Assembly: GCF_900110965.1 (NCBI RefSeq)
Contig: NZ_FOFO01000006.1
Coordinates: 1-64,000, forward strand
Source: Ectothiorhodospira magna
GTDB lineage: Bacteria > Pseudomonadota > Gammaproteobacteria > Ectothiorhodospirales > Ectothiorhodospiraceae
Direction: 5' to 3'
Length of the DNA stretch: 64,000 bases
In this document: piece after piece, positions 26,551-36,035 of the stretch
How the letters are laid out: every line of letters starts with the position of its first letter
Numbering within the stretch: the stretch's first letter is position 1
The notes under the pieces: model-generated
Told to the model about the DNA's origin: nothing
What the model saw: the letters and a program-made list of their open reading frames with translations, nothing else
Databases searched by the model: none
Translations under genes and position numbers: made by a program

Positions 26551-28845
26551 ATGCAAAGCCAGGCTTTGGCGTTTCTCATCGGCGTGATGGTCCTTCATGG
26601 TGCGCCCCATCTGCCGGCCCTCGTCTGGGCCTGTCTTTGCTTGATCCTGCTTCCATTCTACAGGTTCGTCCCCCTGGTGCGATGGCCGGCCATCGCCCTG
26701 TTGGGGTTTTCCTGGGCTTTGGTCCATGCCCATCTGGTGTCCGGGCCACCCCTGTCTTCAACGTTGTCTGGCCAGGATGTGACGGTCATCGGGATTGTAG
26801 ATTCGCTGCCTGAATCCCTGGAGCGGGGGGTTCGCTTCGGTCTGCGCATCGAGGGAGTGGCCCACGGCGCCCTGGATGATCACCAGACCCTGCCCCGACG
26901 GGTGAGGGTGGCCTGGTATGGCCATCACCCCGAGCTGGTGCCGGGGGAGCGCTGGGAACTGACCCTGCGCCTGCGGCGCCCCTCGGGGTTTCGTAATCCT
27001 GGCGGTTTTGATTATGAGGGCTGGTTGTTTCGCCAGGGCTACGGTGCCACCGCCTATGTACGCGATCCAGTTTCGGCCCGGCGACTGGGTATGGATCAGC
27101 GCCTGATTTTTCAGATTCACCGAATTCGGGCCGGGTTGGTCACCCAGATGGCACAGGTGCTGGAGGATCGGCCCTATGTGGGGATCTTGCAGGCACTGGC
27201 GGCAGGTGACCGGAGCGGGATTACCCAGGCCCAGTGGACCACCCTGATTGATACCGGCACCAATCACCTGATGGCCATTTCTGGCCTGCATGTGGGGCTG
27301 ATGGCCGGGATGGGGTATGGCCTGGTGCTCTGGGGCTGGCGTCGGGTGCCAGCCCTGGCCCTGCGGCTACCGGCTCAGCGGGCGGCGGTGATCGGCGCCC
27401 TGATCTGTGCTGCCGGTTATGCCGCCCTGGCAGGATTTGCCATTCCTACCCAGCGGGCTTTGGCCATGTTGGTGGTGGCTCTGGGGGCGTTGTGGTTGGG
27501 GCGGGTGGCTCGGCCCAGTCGAACCCTGGCCCTGGCCTTGGTGGTCGTACTGTGTCTGGACCCCAGGGCAGTCCTGGATGCGGGATTTTGGCTCTCATTT
27601 GCTGCTGTGGGTGTGATCCTGTATGCCATGACAGGTCGGCTGCGCCGTCCGGGCAAGATGGAAAGTGTGCTGCGTATCCAGTGGGTGGCCGGGGTGGGTT
27701 TGTTGCCCCTGACTTTGGTGATGTTCCAGCATGGTTCGCTGATTTCTCCCCTGGCCAATCTGGTGGCGGTCCCTTGGGTCAGTGTGGTGGTGGTTCCCCT
27801 GACTTTGGGCGGTGTACTGTTATCGCCACTGTTGCCCTGGGTTGCCCAATGGTGCTGGCTGGCGGCCCATCTGGCCGTGAGTCTGCTCTGGCCCCTGCTG
27901 GAATACATGGCCGCCTGGCCCTGGTCCCCGTGGCGGGCGGCGCCTCCGTTGTGGACCCTGTGGCCGGCCCTGCTGGGGCTGGCCCTGATCCTGGCGCCCC
28001 GAGCCTTGCCCGCCCGCTGGCTGGGGGTGCTGTTGCTGCTGCCCATGCTCTGGCCGGCCAGGCCGTCACTGCAGCCGGGGGAGTTCCGGCTCACCGTACT
28101 GGATGTGGGTCAGGGGCTGGCCACGGTGGTGCAGACCCGGGACCATACCCTGGTTTACGACACCGGCCCCCGCTTCAGCCCGCGCTTTGATGCTGGCTCG
28201 GCGGCGGTGGTGCCTTATCTGCGGCATCAGGGCCGGGAGCAGATAGATCGGCTGGTGGTGAGCCACAGTGACAACGATCATATCGGCGGCGCCCCGGCTA
28301 TTCTGGACAGTCTTCGGGTGGGGGAGGTGCTGAGCCGGTCTCCCGAACGGTTACCCCATGCCCTGAGCCGGGAATGTCTGCGGGGGGAGACCTGGCAATG
28401 GGACGGGGTGACGTTCCGTATGCTGCATCCGCCGCCGGGCTGGGGAGATGATAACGAGTCTTCCTGTGTGCTCCATGTGAGCGGCCCCGGGGGATCGGTG
28501 CTGTTGCCTGGGGATGTGGAGCGACTGGGAGAGGCCGTGCTGGTGCGTGGTGAAGGGGAAGGGCTGGCTGCGGATGTATTGCTGTTGCCCCATCATGGTT
28601 CGCGCACGTCCTCATCAGAGGCCCTGCTGGACCAGGTATCACCCCGGCTGGCCCTGGTGAGTACCGGTTTTGCAAACCGCCTGGGGCATCCCCATGAAGA
28701 AGTCCTCCAACGGCTTCGGGTCCGTGACATCCCCCTGCTGGACCCGGCCCATGAAGGCGCCCTGCGGGTGGACTTCGTGCCGGGGGAGGGGGTCGTCGTG
28801 CAGCCGGGGCACCGGCACGCGGCCCGCCGCCACTGGCACCGCTGA
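26551..28845 (+). CDS. comEC: DNA internalization-related competence protein ComEC/Rec2
   Basis: ComEC is the inner-membrane channel for single-stranded DNA during natural transformation. The product has 764 residues from ATG 26551, chosen for the GGGAGTGGAAG just upstream. Order: N-terminal DUF4131 part with the OB-fold, the Competence domain with many membrane helices (HLMAISGLHVGLMAGMGYGLV onwards), and a C-terminal metallo-beta-lactamase domain (VLDVGQGLATVVQTRDHTLVYD, SHSDNDHIGG, LLPHHGS). All three domains are complete, so the strain may be competent. Confidence 0.95.
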   Translation: MQSQALAFLIGVMVLHGAPHLPALVWACLCLILLPFYRFVPLVRWPAIALLGFSWALVHAHLVSGPPLSSTLSGQDVTVIGIVDSLPESLERGVRFGLRIEGVAHGALDDHQTLPRRVRVAWYGHHPELVPGERWELTLRLRRPSGFRNPGGFDYEGWLFRQGYGATAYVRDPVSARRLGMDQRLIFQIHRIRAGLVTQMAQVLEDRPYVGILQALAAGDRSGITQAQWTTLIDTGTNHLMAISGLHVGLMAGMGYGLVLWGWRRVPALALRLPAQRAAVIGALICAAGYAALAGFAIPTQRALAMLVVALGALWLGRVARPSRTLALALVVVLCLDPRAVLDAGFWLSFAAVGVILYAMTGRLRRPGKMESVLRIQWVAGVGLLPLTLVMFQHGSLISPLANLVAVPWVSVVVVPLTLGGVLLSPLLPWVAQWCWLAAHLAVSLLWPLLEYMAAWPWSPWRAAPPLWTLWPALLGLALILAPRALPARWLGVLLLLPMLWPARPSLQPGEFRLTVLDVGQGLATVVQTRDHTLVYDTGPRFSPRFDAGSAAVVPYLRHQGREQIDRLVVSHSDNDHIGGAPAILDSLRVGEVLSRSPERLPHALSRECLRGETWQWDGVTFRMLHPPPGWGDDNESSCVLHVSGPGGSVLLPGDVERLGEAVLVRGEGEGLAADVLLLPHHGSRTSSSEALLDQVSPRLALVSTGFANRLGHPHEEVLQRLRVRDIPLLDPAHEGALRVDFVPGEGVVVQPGHRHAARRHWHR

Positions 28846-28864
28846 GGCGTCGATCAGCGCCGTT

Positions 28865-29365
28865 TCATGCGCCCGGCGCTGGCCGGTACTGCTGGCGAAT
28901 CTGCTCGTGCCGGCGTTCGATCTCCTGGCGCAGTTCCCGGCGCATGACGGCATTCTCGTAGCGGCGTTGTTCAGTGGGGGTTTCAATGTTCAGGGGAGGC
29001 ACCCGCACCGGGCGGCCATTGCCGTCCACCGCCACCATGCTGAAGTAGGAGGTCATGGCATGACGGCTGTGGTGCTTGATGATGTCCTCGGCGATGACCC
29101 GGATGCCCACTTCCATGGAGGTCTTGCCGGTGTAATTGACCGAGGCCAGAAAGGTCACCAGTTCGCCCACCCTGAGGGGTTCGCGGAAAAAGACCTGATC
29201 CACCGACAGGGTGACCACATAGTTGTTGGAATAACGGGCGGCGCAGGCATAGGCGGCCTGGTCCAGTAGCCGGAGGGTGGCGCCGCCGTGGACATGGCCG
29301 GAAAAATTGGCCATGTCCGGGGTCATCAGCACGCTCATGGTGAGGGTCTTTTGCTGTTTTTCCAT
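28865..29365 (-). CDS. Acyl-CoA thioesterase, hotdog fold (YciA/BACH-like)
   Basis: The product has 166 residues from ATG 29365 (AAGGA upstream). The hotdog domain shows TLTMSVLMTPDMANFSGHVHGGATLRLLDQAAYACA, with the expected Asp and the Gly-Gly turn, then VDQVFFREPLRVGELV. It ends in a charged helical tail of about 40 residues (ENAVMRRELRQEIERRHEQ). It likely hydrolyses medium or long acyl-CoA in the cytosol. It is divergent from exbB. Confidence 0.88.
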   Translation of the reverse strand: MEKQQKTLTMSVLMTPDMANFSGHVHGGATLRLLDQAAYACAARYSNNYVVTLSVDQVFFREPLRVGELVTFLASVNYTGKTSMEVGIRVIAEDIIKHHSRHAMTSYFSMVAVDGNGRPVRVPPLNIETPTEQRRYENAVMRRELRQEIERRHEQIRQQYRPAPGA

Positions 29366-29432
29366 TTTTCCTTCAAGCCCCTGTTTCAAGTATCATGCCC
29401 TCCAGTGAAATCAACCCGGAGAGACGCAAGAC

Positions 29433-30065
29433 GTGTTTGAACTGGTCAAGGCCGGTGGCTGGCTGATGCTGCCCATCATCGCATGTTCGGTGATGGCGCT
29501 GGCCATTGTGATCGAGCGTTTCTGGACCTTGCGCCGCCGGCGGGTGGTCCCTCCCCGGTTGGTGGTACAGATCTGGCAATGGATTCAGGCCGGTGAACTG
29601 GATGATGCCCGCATCCGCACCCTGCGGGAAGGCTCTCCCCTGGGACGAATCCTGGCCACCGGGCTGGTGAATCGCCACAGTTCCCGTGAGGTGATGAAGG
29701 AAACCATCGAGGAAACTGGCCGGCGGGTCAGCCACGAACTGGAACGCTTTCTCAACACCTTGGGCACCATCGCCGCCATCACCCCCCTGCTGGGATTGTT
29801 GGGTACCGTGGTGGGCATGATACAGGTGTTTTCCGTCATCACGGCAGTGGGGGTGGGTCATCCCGGCGAACTGGCCGCTGGCATCTCCCAGGCCCTGATC
29901 ACCACGGCGGCGGGAATCTCCGTGGCCATTCCTGCCATGATCTTTCACCGTTATTTCCGGGGCCGGGTGGATGAGCTGGTGCTGGACATGGAGCAGGAAG
30001 CCATCAAGCTGGTGGAAGTGCTCAAGGGGGAACGGGTGGCAGCCCCCGGAGTCAAGCCGTCTTGA
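29433..30065 (+). CDS. exbB: ExbB/TolQ/MotA family proton-channel protein
   Basis: ExbB is part of an ion-driven motor complex with ExbD. The product has 210 residues from GTG 29433 (GGAGAG upstream). There are three membrane segments: WLMLPIIACSVMALAIVIERFW, TLGTIAAITPLLGLLGTVVGMIQVF and GISQALITTAAGISVAIPAM. The family core GLLGTVVGM is present. It opens the operon with exbD, msbA, lpxK, the Trm112-like gene and kdsB. No TonB is present, and the location next to LPS export genes suggests an envelope role. Confidence 0.93.
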   Translation: MFELVKAGGWLMLPIIACSVMALAIVIERFWTLRRRRVVPPRLVVQIWQWIQAGELDDARIRTLREGSPLGRILATGLVNRHSSREVMKETIEETGRRVSHELERFLNTLGTIAAITPLLGLLGTVVGMIQVFSVITAVGVGHPGELAAGISQALITTAAGISVAIPAMIFHRYFRGRVDELVLDMEQEAIKLVEVLKGERVAAPGVKPS

Positions 30066-30481
30066 ATTTTCGTCATCGACAGACCGAGGAGATCGGGGTC
30101 AACCTCACGCCCCTGATCGACGTGGTGTTTTTGCTGCTGATTTTTTTCATGGTGTCCACCACCTTTGACCGTCATGGGGTGCTGAACCTGGAATTGCCCC
30201 AGGCTGAGGTTGTATCACAAGATAATGTGCCTGATGCCGTGGAACTGATGATCGATGCCCAGGGCCGCTATATCCTCGATGGTGCCGAGTTGAGCAATAC
30301 CCGTCCTGAAACCCTGCGGGCCGCACTGGGGGCGCAGTTGGGAGGGCGGGATGATGTTCCCCTGGTGATCCGGGCCGATGCCCGCACCTCGCACCAGTCC
30401 GTGGTCACCGCCATGGATGTGGCCGGGCGCCTGGGGGTATCCCGCCTGTCCATCGCCACCCTGGGCAGTGACCCGGAATGA
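30062..30481 (+). CDS. exbD: ExbD/TolR family biopolymer transport protein
   Basis: ExbD is the partner of ExbB. The product has 139 residues, with a TTG start at 30062 overlapping the exbB stop (TTGA). The single N-terminal membrane helix has the conserved Asp (VNLTPLIDVVFLLLIFFMVSTTF), which is the proton-carrying residue in the family. A periplasmic domain follows. It overlaps msbA by 4 bases (ATGA). Confidence 0.93.
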   Translation: MNFRHRQTEEIGVNLTPLIDVVFLLLIFFMVSTTFDRHGVLNLELPQAEVVSQDNVPDAVELMIDAQGRYILDGAELSNTRPETLRAALGAQLGGRDDVPLVIRADARTSHQSVVTAMDVAGRLGVSRLSIATLGSDPE

Positions 30482-32265
30482 GTCGCCCTGCTTCATTGCC
30501 CGGACAGAGCCAGTATCAGATCCCCGGCATGGAGGTCTATCGCCGGCTGCTGTCCCATTCCCTGCAATACTGGCCCTATCTGCTGGTGGCCCTGGTGGCC
30601 ATGCTCGTCACCGCCGCTACCGAGGTGGGCTTTGCCGCCCTCATGCGGCCCCTGATGGACGGCAGTTTCGTGGACCGGGACCCGGATGCCATCCGCTGGA
30701 TTCCCCTGGCCATCATCGGCATCTTCTTCATCCGTGGCGTGGCGGAATTTTTGTCCAACTACACCATGAAATGGGTGGGCCGGCAGGTGGTGAAGGAACT
30801 GCGGGGGCGCATGTTCCGGCATCTGCTGCAGATGCCGGTGCCCTATTTTGACCGCCATGCCGGCGGTCAGATCATTTCCCGTCTGACCTATAACGTGGAA
30901 CAGGTGGCGGCAGCTTCCACCGACAGCATCACCATCCTGATCCGGGATACGGTCACGGTCCTGGGTCTGCTGGGATGGATGCTGTACCTGAACTGGAAGC
31001 TCACCCTGGCGGTACTCATCGTGGCCCCGGCGGTGGCCTTTGCGGTGGACCGGGTGACCCGGCGGTTTCGCAAGATCAGCCGACGCATCCAGGCTTCCAT
31101 GGGGGATGTGACCCACGTGGCCGGCGAGGTGATGGACGGCAACCGGGTGGTGAAGATTTTTGGCGGCGAGGACTACGAACAGTCCCGCTTCGACGAGATC
31201 AACGAACGCAACCGCCGCCTGCATATGAAAATGGTGGCCACCCAGGCCAGCAATCTGCCCATCATCCAGTTCTTCGTCGCCATCGCCCTGGCCCTGATCG
31301 TATGGATCGCCACCCATGAATCCCTGCTTCAGGAGGTATCGGTGGGGACTTTTGTCTCCTTCATCACCGCCATGCTGCTGCTGTTGACCCCGGTGCGCCG
31401 TCTGGTCAATGTCAATGCCCTGCTGCAAAAGGGCATCGCCGCCGGACAGAACATCTTCGGCCTGCTGGATGAGCCTCTGGAGCGGGATCAGGGCACCCTG
31501 TCCCTGGATCGGGCCAGGGGAGACATCCAGTTGCGGGATGTGAGCTTCAGCTACGATGCCGCCAAGGGGGATGTACTGCGGCAGATCAACCTTGACGTGG
31601 CTCCGGGGGAAACCGTAGCCCTGGTGGGCCGTTCCGGCAGTGGCAAGACCACGCTGGTCAACCTGTTGCCCCGTTTTTATGAACCCCAGCAGGGTCAGGT
31701 GCTGCTGGACGGGGTGGACATTCGCCAGTACCGCCTGGCAGATCTGCGTCGCCAGATTGCCTATGTGGGGCAGCATGTGACCCTGTTCAATGACACCATC
31801 GCCAATAACATCGCCTACGGCAGCCCGGTGGACCCCTCTGATGAGCGCCGGATTCTGGCGGCGGCAGAAGCGGCCCAGGCCATGACATTCATCCGTCGTC
31901 TGCCGGAAGGACTCAATACCCTGGTGGGGGATAACGGGGTTTTGCTCTCCGGTGGTCAGCGGCAGCGTCTGGCCATCGCCCGGGCCCTGCTCAAGGATGC
32001 GCCCATCCTGATTCTGGACGAGGCCACCTCGGCCCTGGACACCGAGGCGGAACGGCATATCCAGAAGGCACTGGATCATTTGCTGAAAAATCGCACCACC
32101 CTGGTCATTGCCCATCGCCTGTCCACGGTGGAAAAGGCTGATCGCATCGTGGTGATGCAGGATGGGGCCATCCTGGAGACCGGCACCCATCGGGATCTGT
32201 TGGCCCAGGACGGCCTGTATGCCCATCTGCACCGTTTGCAGTTCAGTGATAACGGGTTGGATTAG
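30478..32265 (+). CDS. msbA: Lipid A export ABC transporter MsbA
   Basis: MsbA flips lipid A-core across the inner membrane. The product has 595 residues: a six-helix ABC exporter membrane domain followed by an ATPase with Walker A GRSGSGKTTLVNLLPRFYEP, the signature LLSGGQRQRLAIARALL and Walker B ILILDEATSALDTEAE. The position before lpxK and kdsB is the conserved gammaproteobacterial order. Its ATG overlaps the exbD stop. Confidence 0.95.
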   Translation: MSRPASLPGQSQYQIPGMEVYRRLLSHSLQYWPYLLVALVAMLVTAATEVGFAALMRPLMDGSFVDRDPDAIRWIPLAIIGIFFIRGVAEFLSNYTMKWVGRQVVKELRGRMFRHLLQMPVPYFDRHAGGQIISRLTYNVEQVAAASTDSITILIRDTVTVLGLLGWMLYLNWKLTLAVLIVAPAVAFAVDRVTRRFRKISRRIQASMGDVTHVAGEVMDGNRVVKIFGGEDYEQSRFDEINERNRRLHMKMVATQASNLPIIQFFVAIALALIVWIATHESLLQEVSVGTFVSFITAMLLLLTPVRRLVNVNALLQKGIAAGQNIFGLLDEPLERDQGTLSLDRARGDIQLRDVSFSYDAAKGDVLRQINLDVAPGETVALVGRSGSGKTTLVNLLPRFYEPQQGQVLLDGVDIRQYRLADLRRQIAYVGQHVTLFNDTIANNIAYGSPVDPSDERRILAAAEAAQAMTFIRRLPEGLNTLVGDNGVLLSGGQRQRLAIARALLKDAPILILDEATSALDTEAERHIQKALDHLLKNRTTLVIAHRLSTVEKADRIVVMQDGAILETGTHRDLLAQDGLYAHLHRLQFSDNGLD

Positions 32266-32279
32266 AGGCTTGGGGGAGC

Positions 32280-33287
32280 ATGGGGCCGGTGAAATCCCTG
32301 GATCATTACTGGAACGACCGTAACCCGGTAGCCCTGGCCCTGTATCCCCTGTCGCTGCTGTATACCGCCGTGGTCCTGCTCAACCGGGTCCGGCATCGTC
32401 ACCGCAACCGTGATCGTCCCCGACTGCCGGTGCGGGGGGTGATCGTGGTGGGCAACCTGACCGTGGGGGGGACCGGCAAGACCCCCATGGTGGTCTGGCT
32501 CTGTGGCCTGCTCAAGGACCACGGCTACCGGCCCGGCGTGGTCAGTCGGGGGTACGGGGGGCAGGCCCGGCACTGGCCCCGGTTGGTGACGCCGGAGAGC
32601 GATCCGGCTCAGGTGGGGGACGAGCCGGTGCTGATGGCCATACGTAGTGGGTGTCCGGTCTACGTGGACCCGGATCGCAATCGGGCGGCGCGGGCGCTGC
32701 TGGCGGCCCATGACTGTGACATCATCGTCGCCGACGACGGCCTGCAGCACCATGCCCTGCAGCGGGATCTGGAGATTGTCATGGTGGATGGCCAAAGACG
32801 CTTGGGTAACGGCCTGTGTCTGCCGGCGGGTCCGTTGCGCGAGCCGCCGGGACGACTGGACGAGGTGGACTTTGTGGTGATCAACGGCACCCCCCGACCC
32901 GGCGAGCAGGCCATGCAGCTCACCGGCACCCTGGCCTTGTCGCTGCAACAGCCACAGCAGGTCATGGCCCTGGAAGCCCTGTGGGGCCAGCGGGTCCATG
33001 CCCTGGCAGGGATCGGGCATCCGCCCCGCTTTTTTGACATGCTCACGGCAGCCGGTCTGGAGGTGATCCCCCATGCTTTTCCGGATCATCATCCCTACAC
33101 GGTGGATGAGATACGCTTTGATGACGGCCTTCCGGTACTGATGACCGAGAAGGATGCCGTAAAATGCCGGGACATGGCCGGTCCCGAACACTGGTTCGTA
33201 CCCGTCAGCGCCGTGCCCGAGCCGGCTCTGGCGTCGGCAATACTCCGTGCGGTTCAGACCCTGGACCGCCTTCACCGCTTGAGGTAA
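32280..33287 (+). CDS. lpxK: Tetraacyldisaccharide 4'-kinase LpxK
   Basis: LpxK phosphorylates the lipid A precursor at the inner membrane. The product has 335 residues. There is an N-terminal membrane anchor ([19 protein letters not shown]), then the P-loop [23 protein letters not shown], and [13 protein letters not shown] with the conserved DDG.QH motif, and a late [16 protein letters not shown] precedes the ATG. It lies 14 bases after msbA. Confidence 0.95.
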   Translation: MGPVKSLDHYWNDRNPVALALYPLSLLYTAVVLLNRVRHRHRNRDRPRLPVRGVIVVGNLTVGGTGKTPMVVWLCGLLKDHGYRPGVVSRGYGGQARHWPRLVTPESDPAQVGDEPVLMAIRSGCPVYVDPDRNRAARALLAAHDCDIIVADDGLQHHALQRDLEIVMVDGQRRLGNGLCLPAGPLREPPGRLDEVDFVVINGTPRPGEQAMQLTGTLALSLQQPQQVMALEALWGQRVHALAGIGHPPRFFDMLTAAGLEVIPHAFPDHHPYTVDEIRFDDGLPVLMTEKDAVKCRDMAGPEHWFVPVSAVPEPALASAILRAVQTLDRLHRLR

Positions 33288-33294
33288 TGGAACG

Positions 33295-33489
33295 ATGGAC
33301 AAACGCTTGCTCGATATTCTGGTCTGCCCGGTCACCAAGGGTCCCCTGATCCATGACAAGGAACGGAGCGAACTCGTCTCCCGCGGCGCCCGGCTGGCCT
33401 ATCCCATTCGGGATGATATTCCGGTGATGCTGGAAGACGAAGCCCGCCAGCTGACGGAAGAAGAACTGGAGAAGTCAAAGGACAAGTGA
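33295..33489 (+). CDS. ycaR: Trm112 family protein (YcaR-like)
   Basis: The product is a 64-residue Trm112-fold protein ([38 protein letters not shown]). In eukaryotes Trm112 activates methyltransferases; bacterial YcaR sits between lpxK and kdsB, as here. Only one Cys (CPVTKGPL) is present, so there is no zinc site. Its role in LPS synthesis is unknown. Confidence 0.92.
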   Translation: MDKRLLDILVCPVTKGPLIHDKERSELVSRGARLAYPIRDDIPVMLEDEARQLTEEELEKSKDK

Positions 33490-33533
33490 TCCCTCTGGGA
33501 TCATCCATGGTTGCAGTCACGCAGAGGTATTGA

Positions 33534-34355
33534 ATGTCCTTCAAGGTGGTCATCCCGGCCCGTTACGGTTCCACGCGCCTGCCCGGCAAGCCCCTGGTGG
33601 ACCTGGCGGGCAAGCCCATGGTGCAACATGTCTGGGAGCGGGCCCAGGCCAGCGGGGCCGAAGACGTGGTTCTGGCCACGGACGATGCCCGGATCGAGGC
33701 AGCGGCCCGGACCTTCGGCGCCCAGGTGTGTCTGACCTCGGTGCATCATCCTTCCGGCAGTGACCGGATTGCGGAAGTGGCGGCACGGATGGGGTGGCCC
33801 GATGATGCCATCGTGGTGAACCTGCAGGGAGACGAACCCCTCACCCCGCCCTGTATTGTGCGTCAGGTGGCAGAGAACCTGGCTGCCCATCCCCAGGCCG
33901 TGATGGCCACCCTGTGTACCCCCATCAGCCGTGCCGCCCAGTTGTACGATCCTCACACCGTCAAGGTGGTGCGGGATGACCGGGATTTTGCCCTTTATTT
34001 CAGTCGTGCCCCGATTCCCTGGGAGCGGGATGCCCTGGATATGGAGGTATCACCGGCCTTGCAGGTCTGCCAGCGTCATCTGGGGTTGTATGCCTATCGG
34101 GTCGGTTACTTGAAGCGCTTCACCCGCATGGAAAGCTGTACCCTGGAGCGGATTGAGCGTCTGGAGCAGTTGCGGGCCCTCTATCATGGCGCCAGGATCC
34201 ATGTGGACGTGGCCCTGGAAACCCCGCCGGCGGGGGTGGACACCCAGGAGGACGTGGAGCGGGTTACTCTGGTGTTGCGGTCACTGGCCGCCGTAGCCGC
34301 CGGGCACGCCACCACCGGGCCAGCAGGCCATGGCGGGGGGCCAGCAGCAGGGTGA
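33534..34355 (+). CDS. kdsB: 3-deoxy-manno-octulosonate cytidylyltransferase
   Basis: KdsB makes CMP-Kdo for the LPS inner core. The product has 273 residues with GAGGT before the ATG. The nucleotide-binding start is FKVVIPARYGSTRLPGKPL, followed by LATDDARI, SGSDRIAEVA, VNLQGDEPL and HLGLYAYR. The family ends near LPPPAGVDTQEDVERV; here about 30 extra Ala/Gly-rich residues follow, in the 92-bp tail-to-tail overlap with the metal-transporter permease. It is the last gene of the exbB operon. Confidence 0.95.
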   Translation: MSFKVVIPARYGSTRLPGKPLVDLAGKPMVQHVWERAQASGAEDVVLATDDARIEAAARTFGAQVCLTSVHHPSGSDRIAEVAARMGWPDDAIVVNLQGDEPLTPPCIVRQVAENLAAHPQAVMATLCTPISRAAQLYDPHTVKVVRDDRDFALYFSRAPIPWERDALDMEVSPALQVCQRHLGLYAYRVGYLKRFTRMESCTLERIERLEQLRALYHGARIHVDVALETPPAGVDTQEDVERVTLVLRSLAAVAAGHATTGPAGHGGGPAAG

Positions 34356-35214
34356 CCAGGAACAGCGCCGCCGCCACCAGCACGATGGCACCCCCCGAGG
34401 CCACATCCAGCCGGAAGGACAGATAAAGTCCCACCACCGATGCGGTCACGCCGACGGTCACCGACAGTATCATCATGGTGGTCAGCCGTTCCGTCAGCAG
34501 GTGGGCGGTGGCCCCCGGGGTGATGAGCATGGCCACCACCAGGATGATCCCCACGGTTTCCAGGCTGGCGACGATGGTCAGGGTCAGCAGCAGGATCAAC
34601 CCGTAATGGATCAGCCCGGTGTTGAAGCCCAGGGCCTGGGCCTGCATGGGATCGAAGGTGTACAGCAGCAATGGCCGGTAGAAGGCCCATACCGCCAGCA
34701 ATGCCAGCAGTCCCGAGCACAGGGTCAGCAGCAGGGCCGGGTACTGGACGCCCAGCACGTTGCCGAACAGGATGTGCATGAGGTGGGTGTTGGTGGCGAT
34801 CTTGCCGATGATGACCACGCCCAGGGCAAAGGCCGCCGTGAACATGAGCCCCATGGCGGCATCCGCCTTGAGCCGGGTGTGTCGCTCCAGGGCGCCGATG
34901 CCCACCGAGGTGAGGGCGCCGGCGATGAAGGCGCCGATGAAAAAGGGCCAGCCCAGCAGATAGGCAATGGCCACGCCGGGCAGGACCGCATGGGAGATGG
35001 CATCGCCCAGCAGCGACCAGCGCTTGAGCACCACAAAGCAGGACAGCAGGCCGCAGATGGCGCCCACCAGGATGGCGGTGAGCAGGGCCCGCTGCATGAA
35101 GCTGTAACTGAAGGGTTCCGCCAGGGCATCGGGCAGCAGGCCCACCCCCAGCATCAGTACCCACAGCAGGGCGTCGATCAGCCCGATGCCCAGGGTTTCC
35201 AGACTCTCCATCAT
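34264..35214 (-). CDS. Metal ABC transporter permease (ZnuB/MntB family, ABC-3)
   Basis: The product is a 316-residue inner-membrane permease with 7-9 predicted helices (for example LLTAILVGAICGLLSCFVVL, ISHAVLPGVAIAYLLGWPFFIGAF, VGIILVVAMLITPGATAHLL). The typical ABC-3 residues LGDAISHAVLPGVA are present. ATG 35214 overlaps the ATPase stop as ATGA. Zinc, manganese and iron importers share this permease. The binding protein of the operon points to Mn/Fe. Its end overlaps kdsB by 92 bp. Confidence 0.9.
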   Translation of the reverse strand: MMESLETLGIGLIDALLWVLMLGVGLLPDALAEPFSYSFMQRALLTAILVGAICGLLSCFVVLKRWSLLGDAISHAVLPGVAIAYLLGWPFFIGAFIAGALTSVGIGALERHTRLKADAAMGLMFTAAFALGVVIIGKIATNTHLMHILFGNVLGVQYPALLLTLCSGLLALLAVWAFYRPLLLYTFDPMQAQALGFNTGLIHYGLILLLTLTIVASLETVGIILVVAMLITPGATAHLLTERLTTMMILSVTVGVTASVVGLYLSFRLDVASGGAIVLVAAALFLVTLLLAPRHGLLARWWRARRLRRPVTATPE

Positions 35215-36035
35215 GGAAAGGCCTCCAGGGGCGGGTCGCGCCGGGCCACCGGGCGCCATCCGGCCACCGCCGTGCGTGCCAGCATCTCGTCCACCAGCAT
35301 GTTGTCGGGCGCCCCCATGCCCACGATGGTGCGATTGATCAGCAGTACCTGATCGGCATAGCGTCGGGCACTGTCCATGTCATGGGTGACCATCACCACC
35401 GTGCGGCCAGCGGCCCGCTGCCGGGCCAGCAGGTCCAGGATCAGCCGTTCACTGGCGGTATCCACCCCGGCCAGTGGCTCATCCAGCAGCAGCAGCCGGG
35501 CTTCCTGGGCCAGGGCCCGGGCCAGTAGCACCCGCTTTTTCTGTCCCCCGGAGAGGGCGCCGATGGGGCGGTGGGCGAAATCCTGCATGTTCACTGCCTC
35601 AAGGCACCGATGTACCACGTCCCAGTGATGGGACTCGGCCCAGCGGGGAGGCAGCAGCCGGCGCCACCAGAGATCGGTGCGCATGTGGCCGAAACGTCCC
35701 GTCAATACCGTGTCCTGCACGGAAATGGGGAAATCCCATTCCACCGCTTCCTGCTGGGCCATGTAGGCGATATGCCCCAGGCGGCGCTGCCGGGCCGGGT
35801 CCTCTCCATGCACCGTGACTGCCCCGCGCAGAGGTTTCATCACCCCCAGCAGGATGCGGAACAGGGTGGACTTGCCGGCCCCATTGGGGCCGATGATGGC
35901 GGTCCACTTGCCCACGGGCAGGGCGATATCCACATTTTCCAGTACAGGTTGGCCGTCATAGGCGGCGCTCAGGCGCTTCACCTCGACGGCCATGGGTTTG
36001 GGTGTCAGTCTCAGGACCACGTCGGGTTTCCTCAT
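35211..36035 (-). CDS. Metal ABC transporter ATPase
   Basis: The 274-residue product is the ATPase of the importer. Walker A is GPNGAGKSTLFRILLGV, the signature is LSGGQKKRVLLARAL, and Walker B is LLLLDEPLAGVD with VVMVTHD. The start ATG 36035 is kept because it overlaps the stop of the binding-protein gene (ATGA); an internal ATG at 35993 would give a more family-like length. It sits between the binding protein and the permease. Confidence 0.93.
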   Translation of the reverse strand: MRKPDVVLRLTPKPMAVEVKRLSAAYDGQPVLENVDIALPVGKWTAIIGPNGAGKSTLFRILLGVMKPLRGAVTVHGEDPARQRRLGHIAYMAQQEAVEWDFPISVQDTVLTGRFGHMRTDLWWRRLLPPRWAESHHWDVVHRCLEAVNMQDFAHRPIGALSGGQKKRVLLARALAQEARLLLLDEPLAGVDTASERLILDLLARQRAAGRTVVMVTHDMDSARRYADQVLLINRTIVGMGAPDNMLVDEMLARTAVAGWRPVARRDPPLEAFP

